DNA of 64,000 bases from Photobacterium rosenbergii (GCF_003026455.1 NZ_PYMB01000013.1:58809-122808); one strand, 5' to 3'; shown: positions 17,352 through 27,336, counted from the stretch's first letter. Numbers and translations are program-made. The notes: a model not told the origin generated them from the sequence alone.

Positions 17352-18917
17352 GTGAAAAAAATCAAGAGGCTTAGTCACATCAAAAAGCCCTTTTTTGTAT
17401 TACTCAGCTGGCTATTTATGTTAGCTATCATAATTCCTCTCATTTCTCTGTCTGTCATTCGTAGCTGGCAGAACTACTTTGACGCAACAGCAAATCAAAT
17501 TGACACACTATCGAATGGTTTCAACCATGATATAAAAAAACATTTAGCCCCTCTCAATAATCAATTTCAACAACGATTAGAATGCAATAAAGAGCTAATC
17601 AATAAACTACAAACATCTGACTATAATGCAAAAAACCTGACCAATTTTGCACTAGTTCGAAATAACAAAATCATTTGTACCGCATACATGGGCTCATTAC
17701 CAACACCTATCCCCTTGCAAGAGCCAGACTGGATTACACAAAAAGGTGTACGAGTAGTTTTGAACCAAGATATTCCAATTTTCGAAAGTCAGTTAACTGG
17801 CCGTACCGTTCAAAAAGGTGCATTTCTCGCATTTTTAGATTATCAACGAGGGGATAGCCAAACCGAATTTCTATGGCTGAAATACCGTGTATATGGCCTA
17901 GTTAATAGTAAGACAGCTTACAGCTATGGTTCGGAGGACTTTCAATTAAGCGATCATACACTGCATAACTCTGGCCAGCAGTGGTATGAGTTAGGCTACT
18001 GGCTGCTTAAAAGCTGTAACAACAAACCAAGTAATGAATGCAAAGTTATTGCGATTGACATCCAGCAGTATTTTAGCAGCGAGCGAAATGTCACTTTCAT
18101 TTTATCGATGCTGCTCATTACCGTGCTTATGCTAACGACGATCTACTCTAGTCGACTGCATGCATGGTTATACAGCTTACCTCGTCAAGTCAGAACCGGA
18201 CTGAAAGACGAGCAATTACAGTTACACTACCAACCTATCATCAACATGAACGACTTGTCTTTGAGCGGTTGTGAAGTGCTTTGCCGTTGGAATAATGCAG
18301 AAGGCAACATGCTTCAGCCTGATCAATTTATACATATCGTAGAAAAAAACAACCAGACTCGCGAACTGACCACCTTGGTGGTGACCAAGTGCATCAAAGA
18401 ATTATCGTTCGCTAAACTACTCGGCAAATATCAGGTCGCTATCAATGCTTTTCCCGACGATATTGCCTCCGGCCACCTAGCTCGCACCCTATGCCGGCGC
18501 CTACCGGTAAAATACTTCAACTTCTTTACCATCGAGTTGACCGAAAAGCAGATCACCAATTTTGCTGCATTACAGGAAGGCGTTAGACAACTGAGAGTCC
18601 TGGGTTTCAAAGTGGCTATCGACGACTTCGGCACGGGATTTTCCAACTTAGAGGGGCTACGCGACCTGAGTGTCGACACCCTGAAAATCGATAAGAGCTT
18701 TGTGTGGGGAGCGGAAACACCTTCGCTCAAACAGAGTTTGGTCAAACACATTGTTGGTATCGCTAAATCTCTGAAGCTCAACATCGTGGCTGAAGGGGTA
18801 GAAACGGAGCAGCAGTTGGATTTATTACGCCAGCTCGGGATTGATTTCAGTCAGGGGTACTTACATAGCAGGCCATTGAGCATAAGTGACTATTCTAATT
18901 TCGTGAGTGCCACTTAA
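17352..18917 (+). CDS. CSS-type EAL-domain c-di-GMP phosphodiesterase
   Basis: Starting at the GTG at 17352 (GAAGG at 17339-17343) the product is 521 residues. There is a transmembrane helix at about 12-35, a periplasmic domain (about 36-245) with cysteines C78 and C109, a second helix (about 247-265), and a cytosolic EAL domain. The cysteine spacing matches CSS-domain phosphodiesterases such as PdeC, in which a periplasmic disulfide controls activity, but here the first motif is C-N-K rather than C-S-S. The EAL signature is E-V-L (E308). The metal and catalytic residues ELTE, DDFG, LKIDKSF, AEGVE and QGY are intact, so activity is expected. Confidence 0.85.
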   Translation: MKKIKRLSHIKKPFFVLLSWLFMLAIIIPLISLSVIRSWQNYFDATANQIDTLSNGFNHDIKKHLAPLNNQFQQRLECNKELINKLQTSDYNAKNLTNFALVRNNKIICTAYMGSLPTPIPLQEPDWITQKGVRVVLNQDIPIFESQLTGRTVQKGAFLAFLDYQRGDSQTEFLWLKYRVYGLVNSKTAYSYGSEDFQLSDHTLHNSGQQWYELGYWLLKSCNNKPSNECKVIAIDIQQYFSSERNVTFILSMLLITVLMLTTIYSSRLHAWLYSLPRQVRTGLKDEQLQLHYQPIINMNDLSLSGCEVLCRWNNAEGNMLQPDQFIHIVEKNNQTRELTTLVVTKCIKELSFAKLLGKYQVAINAFPDDIASGHLARTLCRRLPVKYFNFFTIELTEKQITNFAALQEGVRQLRVLGFKVAIDDFGTGFSNLEGLRDLSVDTLKIDKSFVWGAETPSLKQSLVKHIVGIAKSLKLNIVAEGVETEQQLDLLRQLGIDFSQGYLHSRPLSISDYSNFVSAT

Positions 18918-18928
18918 CACCAATATTA

Positions 18929-18955
18929 GCCCAGCTCCATAGAGCTGGGCCTTTA
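18929..18955. terminator. Terminator between the EAL gene and gltS
   Basis: GCCCAGCTC (18929-18937) and GAGCTGGGC (18942-18950) make a 9-bp stem followed by CTTTATAT on the plus strand. It separates two convergent genes. Confidence 0.7.
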
Positions 18956-18975
18956 TATAGAAGCTATTTATTAAC

Positions 18976-20208
18976 TTAGAAATTCGCCAAGAAATACGGG
19001 ATCATCAAGGCGTTAACCAAGTCGATAAAGAACGCACACACCAGCGGTACGATGATAAAGGCTAAGTGTGAGTTACCGTATCGCTGGGAAACAGCAGACA
19101 TGTTTGCCATCGCTGTCGGCGTCGAGCCTAGCGAAATACCGCCAAAGCCAGAGCAGATCACTGCCGCGTCGTAGTTTTTCCCCATCGCTGGGAAGACGAT
19201 AAAGATATTGATCAATACCGCCACGATAAACTGTGCGGTCAAGATGGCAAAAATCGGCCCAGCCAAGTCAATCAACGTCCACAATTGCATACTCATCAGT
19301 GACATTGCCAGGAAAGTACCCAGCGCAATATCAGCGATCAACGCTACTGCCGGTTTTCTTGCCGGCCAATCCGTACCGGTAATTCGGCGGATATTGACCC
19401 TAAATACGATATTGGTCATTACAATACCGGCGAACAAGCAGGTGACAAACAGCGGTAGCTGCAAGCCCATTTCAGCAATCGCTTCGTTGAGGATATACCC
19501 GATGATGACACAAACATGGATAGAGAAAACTGCATCGAGAAAATCAAAGCCGGTAATATTGCCAGTTGCTTTATCATCATCGACCCCGACATCGAGTGCT
19601 TCTTTTTTCTCAGGCTTCAAATCGTAGCGGGTGATCAAGAACTTGGCGATAGGACCACCCATTAAGCTCGCCAAGATCAAACCAAAGGTTGCACAGGCCA
19701 CCCCGATTTCCATCGCATTGGAGATACCATAGCCTTCCGAAATTCTCGGTGCCCAAGCAATCGCCGTACCATGGCCGCCAATTAAAGAAACACTGCCTCC
19801 CAGCATCCCTACCGGGCTATCAAGGCCAAAGGCTTTGGCCACTCCGATACCAGTGAAGTTCTGTACCATCATGTAGCCAATGGTAATAGCGAGCAGGATG
19901 ACCAAAGGTAAGCCGCCTTTGAGCAAATCTTTCAGGCTGGCATTGATACCTATGGTCGTGAAGAAGTACACCAGAAGCACATCACGGGCGACCAAATCAA
20001 ATTCAATGGCAACATCACTGACACTGTAAACTATTGCGATGATCACCGAAAACAAGATACCGCCAGTGACCGGCTCTGGAATACTAAACTCTTTAAGCGG
20101 CCTAAAGACATTATTGAGCTGCCGACCGACGAACAGCACCAAGATCCCGATGGTGACGGCAAAAAAGGAATCAAACCTCAAAATACCGTTAACCCAATCC
20201 ATTTCCAT
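18976..20208 (-). CDS. gltS: Sodium/glutamate symporter
   Basis: The 410-residue protein is full length for GltS (E. coli, 401). It has about ten transmembrane segments. The two inverted signature loops are visible as GGHGTAIAWAP and GSTPTAMANMSAV. It imports glutamate with Na+. AAGGG precedes the ATG at 20208. The divergent neighbour is a YhfZ-like regulator across 249 bp, which may control it; that is inferred from position only. Confidence 0.9.
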   Translation of the reverse strand: MEMDWVNGILRFDSFFAVTIGILVLFVGRQLNNVFRPLKEFSIPEPVTGGILFSVIIAIVYSVSDVAIEFDLVARDVLLVYFFTTIGINASLKDLLKGGLPLVILLAITIGYMMVQNFTGIGVAKAFGLDSPVGMLGGSVSLIGGHGTAIAWAPRISEGYGISNAMEIGVACATFGLILASLMGGPIAKFLITRYDLKPEKKEALDVGVDDDKATGNITGFDFLDAVFSIHVCVIIGYILNEAIAEMGLQLPLFVTCLFAGIVMTNIVFRVNIRRITGTDWPARKPAVALIADIALGTFLAMSLMSMQLWTLIDLAGPIFAILTAQFIVAVLINIFIVFPAMGKNYDAAVICSGFGGISLGSTPTAMANMSAVSQRYGNSHLAFIIVPLVCAFFIDLVNALMIPYFLANF

Positions 20209-20457
20209 ACAGTTAAACCCTTATCGTTCCTAAAGCTTTCATTAACCCTAGCAAAAGTCTATTAAAAATAGCCTTTTTAAGGTCAATAAACGCTGACTGG
20301 CACGCAAGAATCTGTGTTATGGAAAGTGAGACAATCTCATTATGATTAATTTCTTAAAAGCTACTCAGAAGCAGGACGACAGAGCATTAGAATGTTAATG
20401 CTGATTTCGATACAATCATTTTAGCGTAGCCATAACTCATTGAGTGGTAATCCCTTT

Positions 20458-21420
20458 ATGCCCAGTACCAAGTCGCCTGCTATTGTCGATGACCAAGCTA
20501 TATTAAATGCCAAACGGTATATTGTTATTCATGCCCTGCAGTCAGGGCTAGGCAGCAAGCTACTGACCAATACCCAATTCAATGAGCGCTACGGGATTGT
20601 CGCTGGTACCATGCAGCGGGCGCTAAAAATGCTCAAGGACTCCATGGCACTATCCACCCAGTCCAAAGGACATATGGGTAGGATCATCACCCAATTGGAT
20701 ACCGGCTTGTGTTGGAATATTGCAAAATTACCGCCCGTACAATTAATCATGCCGAGCAGCGGTGCCATCGAGATTGATATTGTTATCCGTCATATCACCG
20801 ATAAGCTTAGCAAACTGAATATCCCCTACTTCATCAGCAACCGGCCCGGTGGTGAGTTACGGATAGAACAAGTCTTGTCCGGCGAATTTGATATTGCGCT
20901 GGTTTCTCTGGGGGCAGCCCAAAATATGCCGACACCACTGGATGAAAACCACATCAAGGTACTAGCACCAGATACCTACTATTCCATGAATCGCTTGGTT
21001 GCCGTCACGGGTAAAAACATTACCCAACCCACCAAAGTTGCCATCGATAGCCACTCCTCGGATCATGTCAGGCTGACCAAAATAGAATTCCCGCAAAGCG
21101 AAGGCTTCGAATATATTGAAACCGACTTTCGCCAAATCCCGGCCCGAATACTCAACAAAGAAGCCGATGTTGGCTTATGGCACATGACCTCAAGCCCGGT
21201 ACCGTTAGAGCATGCGGGCCTTTGTGCCCGGTTACTGAAAAAGCAACAAGCGATTGAGTCACATCAGCAATTATCGGCTGCGACACTGGTGATCAACCCC
21301 CATAGGCCAGAACTCAATGCACTGCTGGATGAAATTGACAGCAATGAGATAGTGCAAAACCAGCATCAGGCTTTTGTTGAAGAAGACCCTTACCACAAGG
21401 CGTTTACCTCCATTAGTTAA
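20458..21420 (+). CDS. YhfZ-type transcriptional regulator (HTH plus binding-protein-like domain)
   Basis: The product is 320 residues from the ATG at 20458, preceded by GAGTGG; a TTG at 20440 gives six more. An N-terminal HTH lies at about residues 25-75 (LTNTQFNERYGIVAGTMQRALKML, in two parts). A C-terminal domain has a periplasmic-binding-protein-like pattern (QLIMPSSGAIEIDIVIRHI, LRIEQVLSGEFDIALVSLG). This arrangement matches YhfZ-family regulators (HTH_41 plus YhfZ_C). It likely senses an amino-acid or related ligand; divergence from gltS suggests control of glutamate uptake. The ligand is unknown. Confidence 0.75.
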   Translation: MPSTKSPAIVDDQAILNAKRYIVIHALQSGLGSKLLTNTQFNERYGIVAGTMQRALKMLKDSMALSTQSKGHMGRIITQLDTGLCWNIAKLPPVQLIMPSSGAIEIDIVIRHITDKLSKLNIPYFISNRPGGELRIEQVLSGEFDIALVSLGAAQNMPTPLDENHIKVLAPDTYYSMNRLVAVTGKNITQPTKVAIDSHSSDHVRLTKIEFPQSEGFEYIETDFRQIPARILNKEADVGLWHMTSSPVPLEHAGLCARLLKKQQAIESHQQLSAATLVINPHRPELNALLDEIDSNEIVQNQHQAFVEEDPYHKAFTSIS

Positions 21421-21466
21421 ATATGTACGAGCATTAGCTAAACGTGGGCTCAGCATTATCCACCGC

Positions 21467-21504
21467 AAAAAAAACCAGCCTGGGTTTGAGGCAACCAGGC
21501 TGGT
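21467..21504 (-). terminator. Terminator of the glpD operon
   Basis: ACCAGCCTGG (21474-21483) and CCAGGCTGGT (21495-21504) form a 10-bp stem. On the minus strand it is followed by eight T (complement of the A run 21467-21474). It lies 33 bp after the glpD stop. Confidence 0.9.
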
Positions 21505-21536
21505 AACTTAACGCTCCCACTCAAGAAGAAGATTGG

Positions 21537-23246
21537 CTACGAATGGGTAAGTTCAATAACATCACGGGGGTCTGTTAACGGTTTGGCTATGGCTTTTGGC
21601 CTATGCTTGCTAACCCAATCATAATAGTTATCGATTTGGCCTAGCTTATCTTCCTCAGTCCAGCCCAATAATCCCTGCATCTCTTGCGCTATCGGACCAA
21701 TCTGGGCCATGCCGCCATCTTTGTCCCAGAAGAAAGCCGATGTCCTGCGGATCAACAGGTCTTTGATTGAACATGCCGCTTCTTGTTCGACACAATAGTG
21801 AACCTCTGCCACTGTCAGGTCACGCGCTCCCAGCGCTTTTTGGAACTGTCCACCTTTGTGCCAGTACAAGGCAACTTGATGAGCGTTATGACCATAGCGA
21901 GATGCCCATGATTGAGCCAGTGAATATGGCACCCCACCCGCTTGCAGTTTGGCAACAACCTCATTGGCGACATACTTCACCTTACCCGCAACGTTTGGCT
22001 GCGAAGGTTCGCATGCTCCAGAGATTGGGACCTTGCCTGCTCGGTACGGCAAGAGATCCGGCCTGAGGTATTTGTTCTGATCTTGCTTGATCACTTTGTC
22101 CAACAGTTGTTTTGCCATCACCCGGTTACTGGTCAGCTTACCGCCGACAATGGAATAAACCCCAGATTCACTTCGCATGATCTGATGCTCACGGGGAGTC
22201 TTGCTATTGTTGACATCATCAGCAGGTGCAATCAGCGGCCTTAAGCCCGCCCAAGAGCCAACTATATGATCCTCGGTGATTTTCTTGCCGGGCATTAAAT
22301 GGTTCGCCACATTCAGCAGGTACTGTATATCTTCTTTTTCCGGGTGGACGTTATTCAAATCACCGTCATAAGTGGTATCTGTCGTCCCGATGAACACCCT
22401 GTCATCTTGCATCGAGGGGATCGGCCAAACAGTACGACCATCGTCGGGTGAGCGCATAAAGACGGCTGAGTGCAGCGGAAAGTCCTGTTTGCGCAGCACA
22501 ATATGGACACCTTTGGTTGGCCGCAGCACTTTCGAATCACCCTGCTCAAAACGCAGAATATCATCGCTCCAAGGCCCGGTAGAGTTAATCACATAACGGC
22601 TGCGGATAACTCCTTGCTGGCCAGTCAACTTATCGGTGACTTTTACCCCATCACACTGCTTGTCGCTGTAGGTCAACCCGGTCACTTCGCAATGGTTAAG
22701 CACCTGCGCCCCATACTCAGCGGCCCCCTTCACCGTATCGATTGTCACTCTGGCATCGTCAGTAGAGACATCATAAAACATGGCCGCACCGCGCAAACCT
22801 TGTTGCCTGAAATCCGGCTGTCTGGCCAGCACCTGCTCTTTGCTCAACATTTTATGACGCCGTTTGTTCCAACTTCCCGACACAAAGTCGTAGAACGTCA
22901 GGCCCAGGTTCAACAACCACTTCTTGTCCGGCGTGTTATCGTAGAACATATATAAAAACGGCTGTACCTTGGTAAGGTGCGGTGCCAGCCTAAGTGCCAT
23001 CTCCCGCTCCCTGACCGACTCCGCAACCAGGCCAAACTGATAGGTCTCCAGATAACGCAGTCCACCGTGGATCAATTTCGAAGAGCGGCTAGATGTCCCC
23101 GAGGCGAAGTCCTCTTTCTCCACCAGTACCACTTTTAAACCGCGAAGAGCTGCATCCCTTGCTGTGGCTGCGCCTGTGATACCGCCACCAATCACCACAA
23201 GATCAAACACGGTATCTGAAAGTTGATGTAATACTGCTCGCTTCAT
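21537..23246 (-). CDS. glpD: FAD-dependent glycerol-3-phosphate dehydrogenase (long form)
   Basis: The product of about 569 residues begins at the ATG at 23246, which overlaps the kinase stop codon as TGATG and has GGAG six bases upstream. It contains the dinucleotide-binding motif VVIGGGITGAATARDAALRG, then FASGTSSRSSKLIHGGLRYL, the family hallmark, and a C-terminal helical extension (about residues 400-560). It oxidises sn-glycerol-3-phosphate to DHAP at the membrane, passing electrons to quinone. It is longer than E. coli GlpD (501) and resembles the forms found in Gram-positive bacteria and mitochondria. Being coupled to an atypical kinase, it probably uses that kinase's product. Confidence 0.9.
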   Translation of the reverse strand: MKRAVLHQLSDTVFDLVVIGGGITGAATARDAALRGLKVVLVEKEDFASGTSSRSSKLIHGGLRYLETYQFGLVAESVREREMALRLAPHLTKVQPFLYMFYDNTPDKKWLLNLGLTFYDFVSGSWNKRRHKMLSKEQVLARQPDFRQQGLRGAAMFYDVSTDDARVTIDTVKGAAEYGAQVLNHCEVTGLTYSDKQCDGVKVTDKLTGQQGVIRSRYVINSTGPWSDDILRFEQGDSKVLRPTKGVHIVLRKQDFPLHSAVFMRSPDDGRTVWPIPSMQDDRVFIGTTDTTYDGDLNNVHPEKEDIQYLLNVANHLMPGKKITEDHIVGSWAGLRPLIAPADDVNNSKTPREHQIMRSESGVYSIVGGKLTSNRVMAKQLLDKVIKQDQNKYLRPDLLPYRAGKVPISGACEPSQPNVAGKVKYVANEVVAKLQAGGVPYSLAQSWASRYGHNAHQVALYWHKGGQFQKALGARDLTVAEVHYCVEQEAACSIKDLLIRRTSAFFWDKDGGMAQIGPIAQEMQGLLGWTEEDKLGQIDNYYDWVSKHRPKAIAKPLTDPRDVIELTHS

Positions 23247-24736
23247 CACTTGCTCCATCCCTGTGCTCGTTCAACTGCCCGGGTCCACATCGCGTATTGC
23301 TGCTCCCGGGTTTGCTCATCAATCTGCGGGGTAAAGGTCTGTTTATTCCTGCCGATAGAAAAGGCCTCATCCTCACTTTTCCAAATACCGGCCCCAAGCC
23401 CTGCCATCAAGGCAGCGCCAAGACTGGTCGCCTCAACATTCCGTGGGCGGATAACAGTGACCCCTAACTGATCAGCCTGAAACTGGACCAACAAATCATT
23501 CTTGGCTGCACCGCCATCGACCGACATCTGGGTAATCGAATAGCCCGATATCGACTGCATTGCATTGATAAAGTCGCGAATGGAATAAACGATCCCCTCC
23601 AACGTTGCCCTCACAACATGGCCACGGGTCGTTCCCGGCGTAATTCCTAACATAGAACCTCGTGCATAAGGGTCCCAATACGGTGCTGAAAGCCCAGTCA
23701 AAGCCGGAACGAAGTACACTCCACCATTGTCTTCGACCTTGGATGCCACCGCTTGCGATTCTGCAGATGAGTCAATGATTTGCAAGCCGTCTCTTAACCA
23801 CTGGACTGCCGAACCGGTACATCCTGCATAACCTTCAAGGGCATAATGGGTAGTACCATTTTTACGCCAGGCAATCTGGCAACAAATCCCGCTATTCACA
23901 TCAATAACCGGCTTATCACCAATTAACATATCAAGGAAAGTACCGGTGCCATGGGTACATTTAATCATCCCCGCTTTGGTACAGCCCTGGGCGAACAAGG
24001 CTGAGTGCTGATCGGCAATCAAACCTGAAATTGGCACACTCCCCCCGACAATACGCTCATCGGTCAGGCCAACGACTGCAGCATCATCACAAACTTCAGG
24101 GAACATGGATAACGGGATATTCAATGCTGCCAGCCACTCTTGGTACCATTCATCCTGGGTTAAATCGTATGAACCTGTCACCGAAGCATTTGAAGCACTG
24201 ATAACATGTTTTTCACCACCGGTCAGGCAATACACCAACCATGAATCTATGGTACCGAAAGCCAAATCACCCGCTTCGGCCTGCTCGCGCATGCCAGCGA
24301 CATTCTCCAGCATCCACTCAAGGCTGAGTGATGAATAGACAGGTGCCAGTGCCCAACCTGTCCGGCTGTAGACTTTCTCCCCCCACTGCTCAGCGAGTTC
24401 CTGAACCCGCCCTGCGGTTCTGGTGTCCTGCCAAACGATAGCCCGGGTTACCGGTTGGCCGGTTTTACGGTCCCATACCACAGTGGTGGCACGCTGGTTG
24501 GTTATACCGACGCAGGAGATATCGTTCATCTGCAGTGAGATATGCTTGAGTGCCTGTGCGATCATTGCTTTGGCTGCTGACCAAATTTCAATGGCATCCT
24601 GCTCTACCCTGTCAGGCTGGGGATGGTAGTTGGGGAACTCGGTATAGGCCTGTGACAGAATCTGGCTTTGCTCATTGTAAATAAGGGCACGAATACCCGT
24701 TGTGCCGGCATCAATAACTAATATATGTTTGCTCAT
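23246..24736 (-). CDS. FGGY-family kinase, glycerol-kinase-like but divergent
   Basis: The 496-residue protein has the FGGY kinase fold: ATP-binding VIDAGTTGIRA near the N-terminus, GITNQRATTVVWDRKTG, RAIVWQDTRTA, and HGTGTFLDM. The FGGY C-terminal block is LEGIVYSIRDFINAM and VDGGAAKNDLLVQFQAD. It is closest to glycerol kinase, but DAGTTGIR differs from the usual DQGTTSSR, so it may be a paralogue with a related polyol substrate. The partner glpD and the membrane protein next to it suggest uptake and phosphorylation of glycerol or a derivative. Kinase identity as GlpK is therefore not certain. Confidence 0.8.
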   Translation of the reverse strand: MSKHILVIDAGTTGIRALIYNEQSQILSQAYTEFPNYHPQPDRVEQDAIEIWSAAKAMIAQALKHISLQMNDISCVGITNQRATTVVWDRKTGQPVTRAIVWQDTRTAGRVQELAEQWGEKVYSRTGWALAPVYSSLSLEWMLENVAGMREQAEAGDLAFGTIDSWLVYCLTGGEKHVISASNASVTGSYDLTQDEWYQEWLAALNIPLSMFPEVCDDAAVVGLTDERIVGGSVPISGLIADQHSALFAQGCTKAGMIKCTHGTGTFLDMLIGDKPVIDVNSGICCQIAWRKNGTTHYALEGYAGCTGSAVQWLRDGLQIIDSSAESQAVASKVEDNGGVYFVPALTGLSAPYWDPYARGSMLGITPGTTRGHVVRATLEGIVYSIRDFINAMQSISGYSITQMSVDGGAAKNDLLVQFQADQLGVTVIRPRNVEATSLGAALMAGLGAGIWKSEDEAFSIGRNKQTFTPQIDEQTREQQYAMWTRAVERAQGWSK

Positions 24737-24755
24737 GACTCACTCCTTGTATTCA

Positions 24756-25703
24756 CTATTTACTGACAACCAAAGAAATTAAAATCAGCGCCGTGGTCAT
24801 TGGCCAGATAGCACTGGCTGGGGGATCGATATGGGTATCGGCGCGGATAAGCCAAAAACGAGCAAACAACTGGCCCAACACAGAGGCGCACAATCCTGAA
24901 ATGGCACCAATAGTTACCAGTGCGACATCATTGGGAATCACCCCGATAAATAGCGAGACGGCTACAGCACTTACTAGGGTAATATGATGGGTTGCAGGAA
25001 CAAGGACATTCATCGCCAAAAAGAGGAGGGATATCGCAGAAATTGCAAAACCGAGGAATATCACCCCTGGAGCTTCCGGATAGGCTTTTAGCAACTCCAG
25101 CGCCGACCATGCTGACATGGCACCGACGAACAGGCCGAGAATAATGGTCATCGGGAATGTATCTTGATAAGCCAACCATGAATGTTGCTCGGAAGTTTTG
25201 AAACGATCCAACCCATGTTTCCCTTCGCAGTGCTGGCCGATAATCCCGCACTTACTGAACATCAATCGGGCTGCCAACGCAGATAGTACTACCGTCAAGG
25301 CAACAGAGTCTGTATTTGCGCCAATTCCTTCAATACCGGCAAGGATAGACTGGACTAAGTAGCCACCAAGACCAAATGCACCACCGACCATCAACACGCT
25401 GGGCCTGCTCAGGCTAACCAATGGCGTGACGATATCCCGGCCATTTGCCAGCCAACCTTTATGCGATGCATAAGCGGCAGCAGCCACACCACCAGCGAAT
25501 GAAATATGGGGGCCGAATACCGGTCCAAGCCCAATTAAATCAAGGAATGCGGAATCACCACTGCCGATAATAATTGCGATACCGACAATAATCGCGATCC
25601 CGGTAAAAACAAATGCCACCAAGCCGCCAAAAACGGCGCCTAAAAAACCTCCGGCAAACGAACCGAGAATACCCATGACACTGATATTGAATAAACTATC
25701 CAT
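24756..25703 (-). CDS. Multi-spanning membrane protein, candidate transporter
   Basis: The 315-residue protein has about eight to nine hydrophobic segments and Gly/Ala-rich helices (GSFAGGFLGAVFGGLVAF), with few charged loops. I do not recognise the family. It lies between a flavoprotein and an FGGY kinase in one operon, 20 bp upstream of the kinase start, which carries an AAGGAG. By position it may import the substrate of the kinase, but no transporter signature was seen. It has no signal for a soluble partner. The start at 25703 has AAGGA eight bases upstream. Confidence 0.75.
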   Translation of the reverse strand: MDSLFNISVMGILGSFAGGFLGAVFGGLVAFVFTGIAIIVGIAIIIGSGDSAFLDLIGLGPVFGPHISFAGGVAAAAYASHKGWLANGRDIVTPLVSLSRPSVLMVGGAFGLGGYLVQSILAGIEGIGANTDSVALTVVLSALAARLMFSKCGIIGQHCEGKHGLDRFKTSEQHSWLAYQDTFPMTIILGLFVGAMSAWSALELLKAYPEAPGVIFLGFAISAISLLFLAMNVLVPATHHITLVSAVAVSLFIGVIPNDVALVTIGAISGLCASVLGQLFARFWLIRADTHIDPPASAIWPMTTALILISLVVSK

Positions 25704-25739
25704 CTTTCATGTCCTTATATATTTTTATGTTGTGTAGGG

Positions 25740-25822
25740 TGAGCCTTATCGGCTGTTTCTCAATATTCTCGCTAGCCAAGGCTCATTTAGGGGTTAGGCT
25801 GGTACATCAAATTGCACCAGCC
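25740..25822 (-). other. Two intercistronic hairpins between the flavoprotein and membrane protein genes
   Basis: TGAGCCTT (25740-25747) pairs with AAGGCTCA (25778-25785), with GGCT/AGCC inside. A second stem is GGCTGGT (25797-25803) with ACCAGCC (25816-25822). Neither is followed by a T run on the minus strand, so they probably modulate message stability or translation rather than terminate transcription. Confidence 0.45.
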
Positions 25823-25841
25823 ATTTCATTTCCGATTAGCA

Positions 25842-27242
25842 TCAATCCAGTCCCAATTTTCCGGGGTTGAGGATAGCGTTTGGATCCAGTGCTGCCTTCA
25901 ATTTACGCAGGATCAAATGAGCCTCGCCGATTGAGCGGCGACTGTATGGAGAGCGTGCCAACCCACCACCATGGTGATGCGATAGCTCTGCACCGTGCTT
26001 GATACAGACCTCCATAGTGGTTTTCCAAATCTGCTCCAAGCGGGCAACGGCAGCTTCATCCGACTCCTCTTGCCCAAGCAAGATGACGTACATTGAAGTC
26101 CCTTGGTTATAGATGTGGGAGAAGTGAGAGATCACTTCATTCGCCATAGGGTCGAGGGCTTGTTTCAAGTCCTGCCAAAGCAAATGGATGGAATCCCAGT
26201 TATGGGCAATTTCGATGGTCTCGCCAAAGCCACCTTTGGTCGCCAGCAGATTCTCAACGGTTGAGAAGTCAAAACGCCTTTCCATCCAGCCCAACGTCCC
26301 CTCTGGTCCAATGGCTTTACCGCCATGCTTTTCAGCTAGCTGGTGAAGGACATTCTGCTCAGCATCCACCATCGCTGCCAGCCCCCGGCTACCCAAGAAC
26401 AGTACAGGGGTGTCAAAACTCTTATCCTGCATGGCATGTTTGGCTTCCTCAGTATCGTAGAAACGCACCAGGAAAGGCTTGAGGTTGGAGGCTGTGATTT
26501 CCCGCATTAGAGCAAGGCCATCCTCAACCGTTGGAATGGCATAAGTCATGAAGGCTTCCGCTTCCATTTTCGGGAACACTTTGAGGGTCACCGAGGTGAT
26601 CACTCCCAATGTACCTTCCGAGCCAAGGAAGATCTGGCGTAAGTCCGGCCCCATCGCTGCACGGGGGTTGGCCTTTAGGGTCATTTTTTCACCCGTCGCT
26701 AAAATAACATCATAACCAACAACCAGATCTTCAATGCCGCCATACAAAGAGGAAAACTGCCCTGTTGCCAAAGTGGCCAACCAGCCACCGACCGTTGAGC
26801 GGTAGAGTGACTGGGGAGAATGACCCAGCGTCCATCCTTGTTGTTGCAACATATCTTCTAGGTCCCCGCCATTTTGGCTGCAGGTTGCTGTGACCGTCAT
26901 ATTTTGTTCATTGAGGGAGTAAGAGCTTGGGATCTCGGAGATATCCAACACAATCCCCCCTTTGGTTGGCAGGGGCTGTCCTGTAACCGAGGAAGCCAAT
27001 GCCCTGACGGTTACCGGGATCTTTTCTTCATTGGCAATCTCTAGTACTTGGCAGATATCATCATCATTCTGCGCTCTTACTACGACATCTGCCTTATTCG
27101 GATGCTTATCAAGTAAATTGAGCTTGGTCATCAATGGCCATGTATCGTGGCTACTGGCTTCAAGATCTCTTTTCTGTGTCGATACTTTCGCGACATCCAG
27201 TGCTTTTTCTAGCTTCTTAACAATCAACGGATAATCCAACAT
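25842..27242 (-). CDS. FAD-binding oxidase of GlcD/alkyl-DHAP-synthase type
   Basis: The 466-residue flavoprotein has the PCMH-type FAD-binding fold (VVVRAQNDDDICQVLEIA, VTVRALASSVTGQ, STVGGWLATLATGQFSSLYG and GPDLRQIFLGSEGTLGVIT, cited separately). The C-terminal half has SHHHGGG with H422-H424. Three consecutive histidines are the hallmark of alkyldihydroxyacetone-phosphate synthase, and the ending PNAILNPGKLGLD is common to GlcD-like oxidases. The divergent neighbour encodes a GlcF-like iron-sulfur protein, so a two-component 2-hydroxyacid or glycerol-derivative dehydrogenase is the best reading. The substrate is open. Confidence 0.8.
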   Translation of the reverse strand: MLDYPLIVKKLEKALDVAKVSTQKRDLEASSHDTWPLMTKLNLLDKHPNKADVVVRAQNDDDICQVLEIANEEKIPVTVRALASSVTGQPLPTKGGIVLDISEIPSSYSLNEQNMTVTATCSQNGGDLEDMLQQQGWTLGHSPQSLYRSTVGGWLATLATGQFSSLYGGIEDLVVGYDVILATGEKMTLKANPRAAMGPDLRQIFLGSEGTLGVITSVTLKVFPKMEAEAFMTYAIPTVEDGLALMREITASNLKPFLVRFYDTEEAKHAMQDKSFDTPVLFLGSRGLAAMVDAEQNVLHQLAEKHGGKAIGPEGTLGWMERRFDFSTVENLLATKGGFGETIEIAHNWDSIHLLWQDLKQALDPMANEVISHFSHIYNQGTSMYVILLGQEESDEAAVARLEQIWKTTMEVCIKHGAELSHHHGGGLARSPYSRRSIGEAHLILRKLKAALDPNAILNPGKLGLD

Positions 27243-27336
27243 AACCCCTCTCTCAACTCTCAGTAATTAGTTAATCAGTGTTAGGTGTGAGCCTTGATTC
27301 CAGTTGCCTTGACTCAATAATCATAATTTGGAGTAT

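Noticed and set aside
24756..25703. Membrane protein as glycerol facilitator (GlpF)
   Set aside because: No NPA motifs or aquaporin pattern are present.
25797..25822. Hairpin as terminator between flavoprotein and membrane protein genes
   Set aside because: No T run follows on the minus strand.
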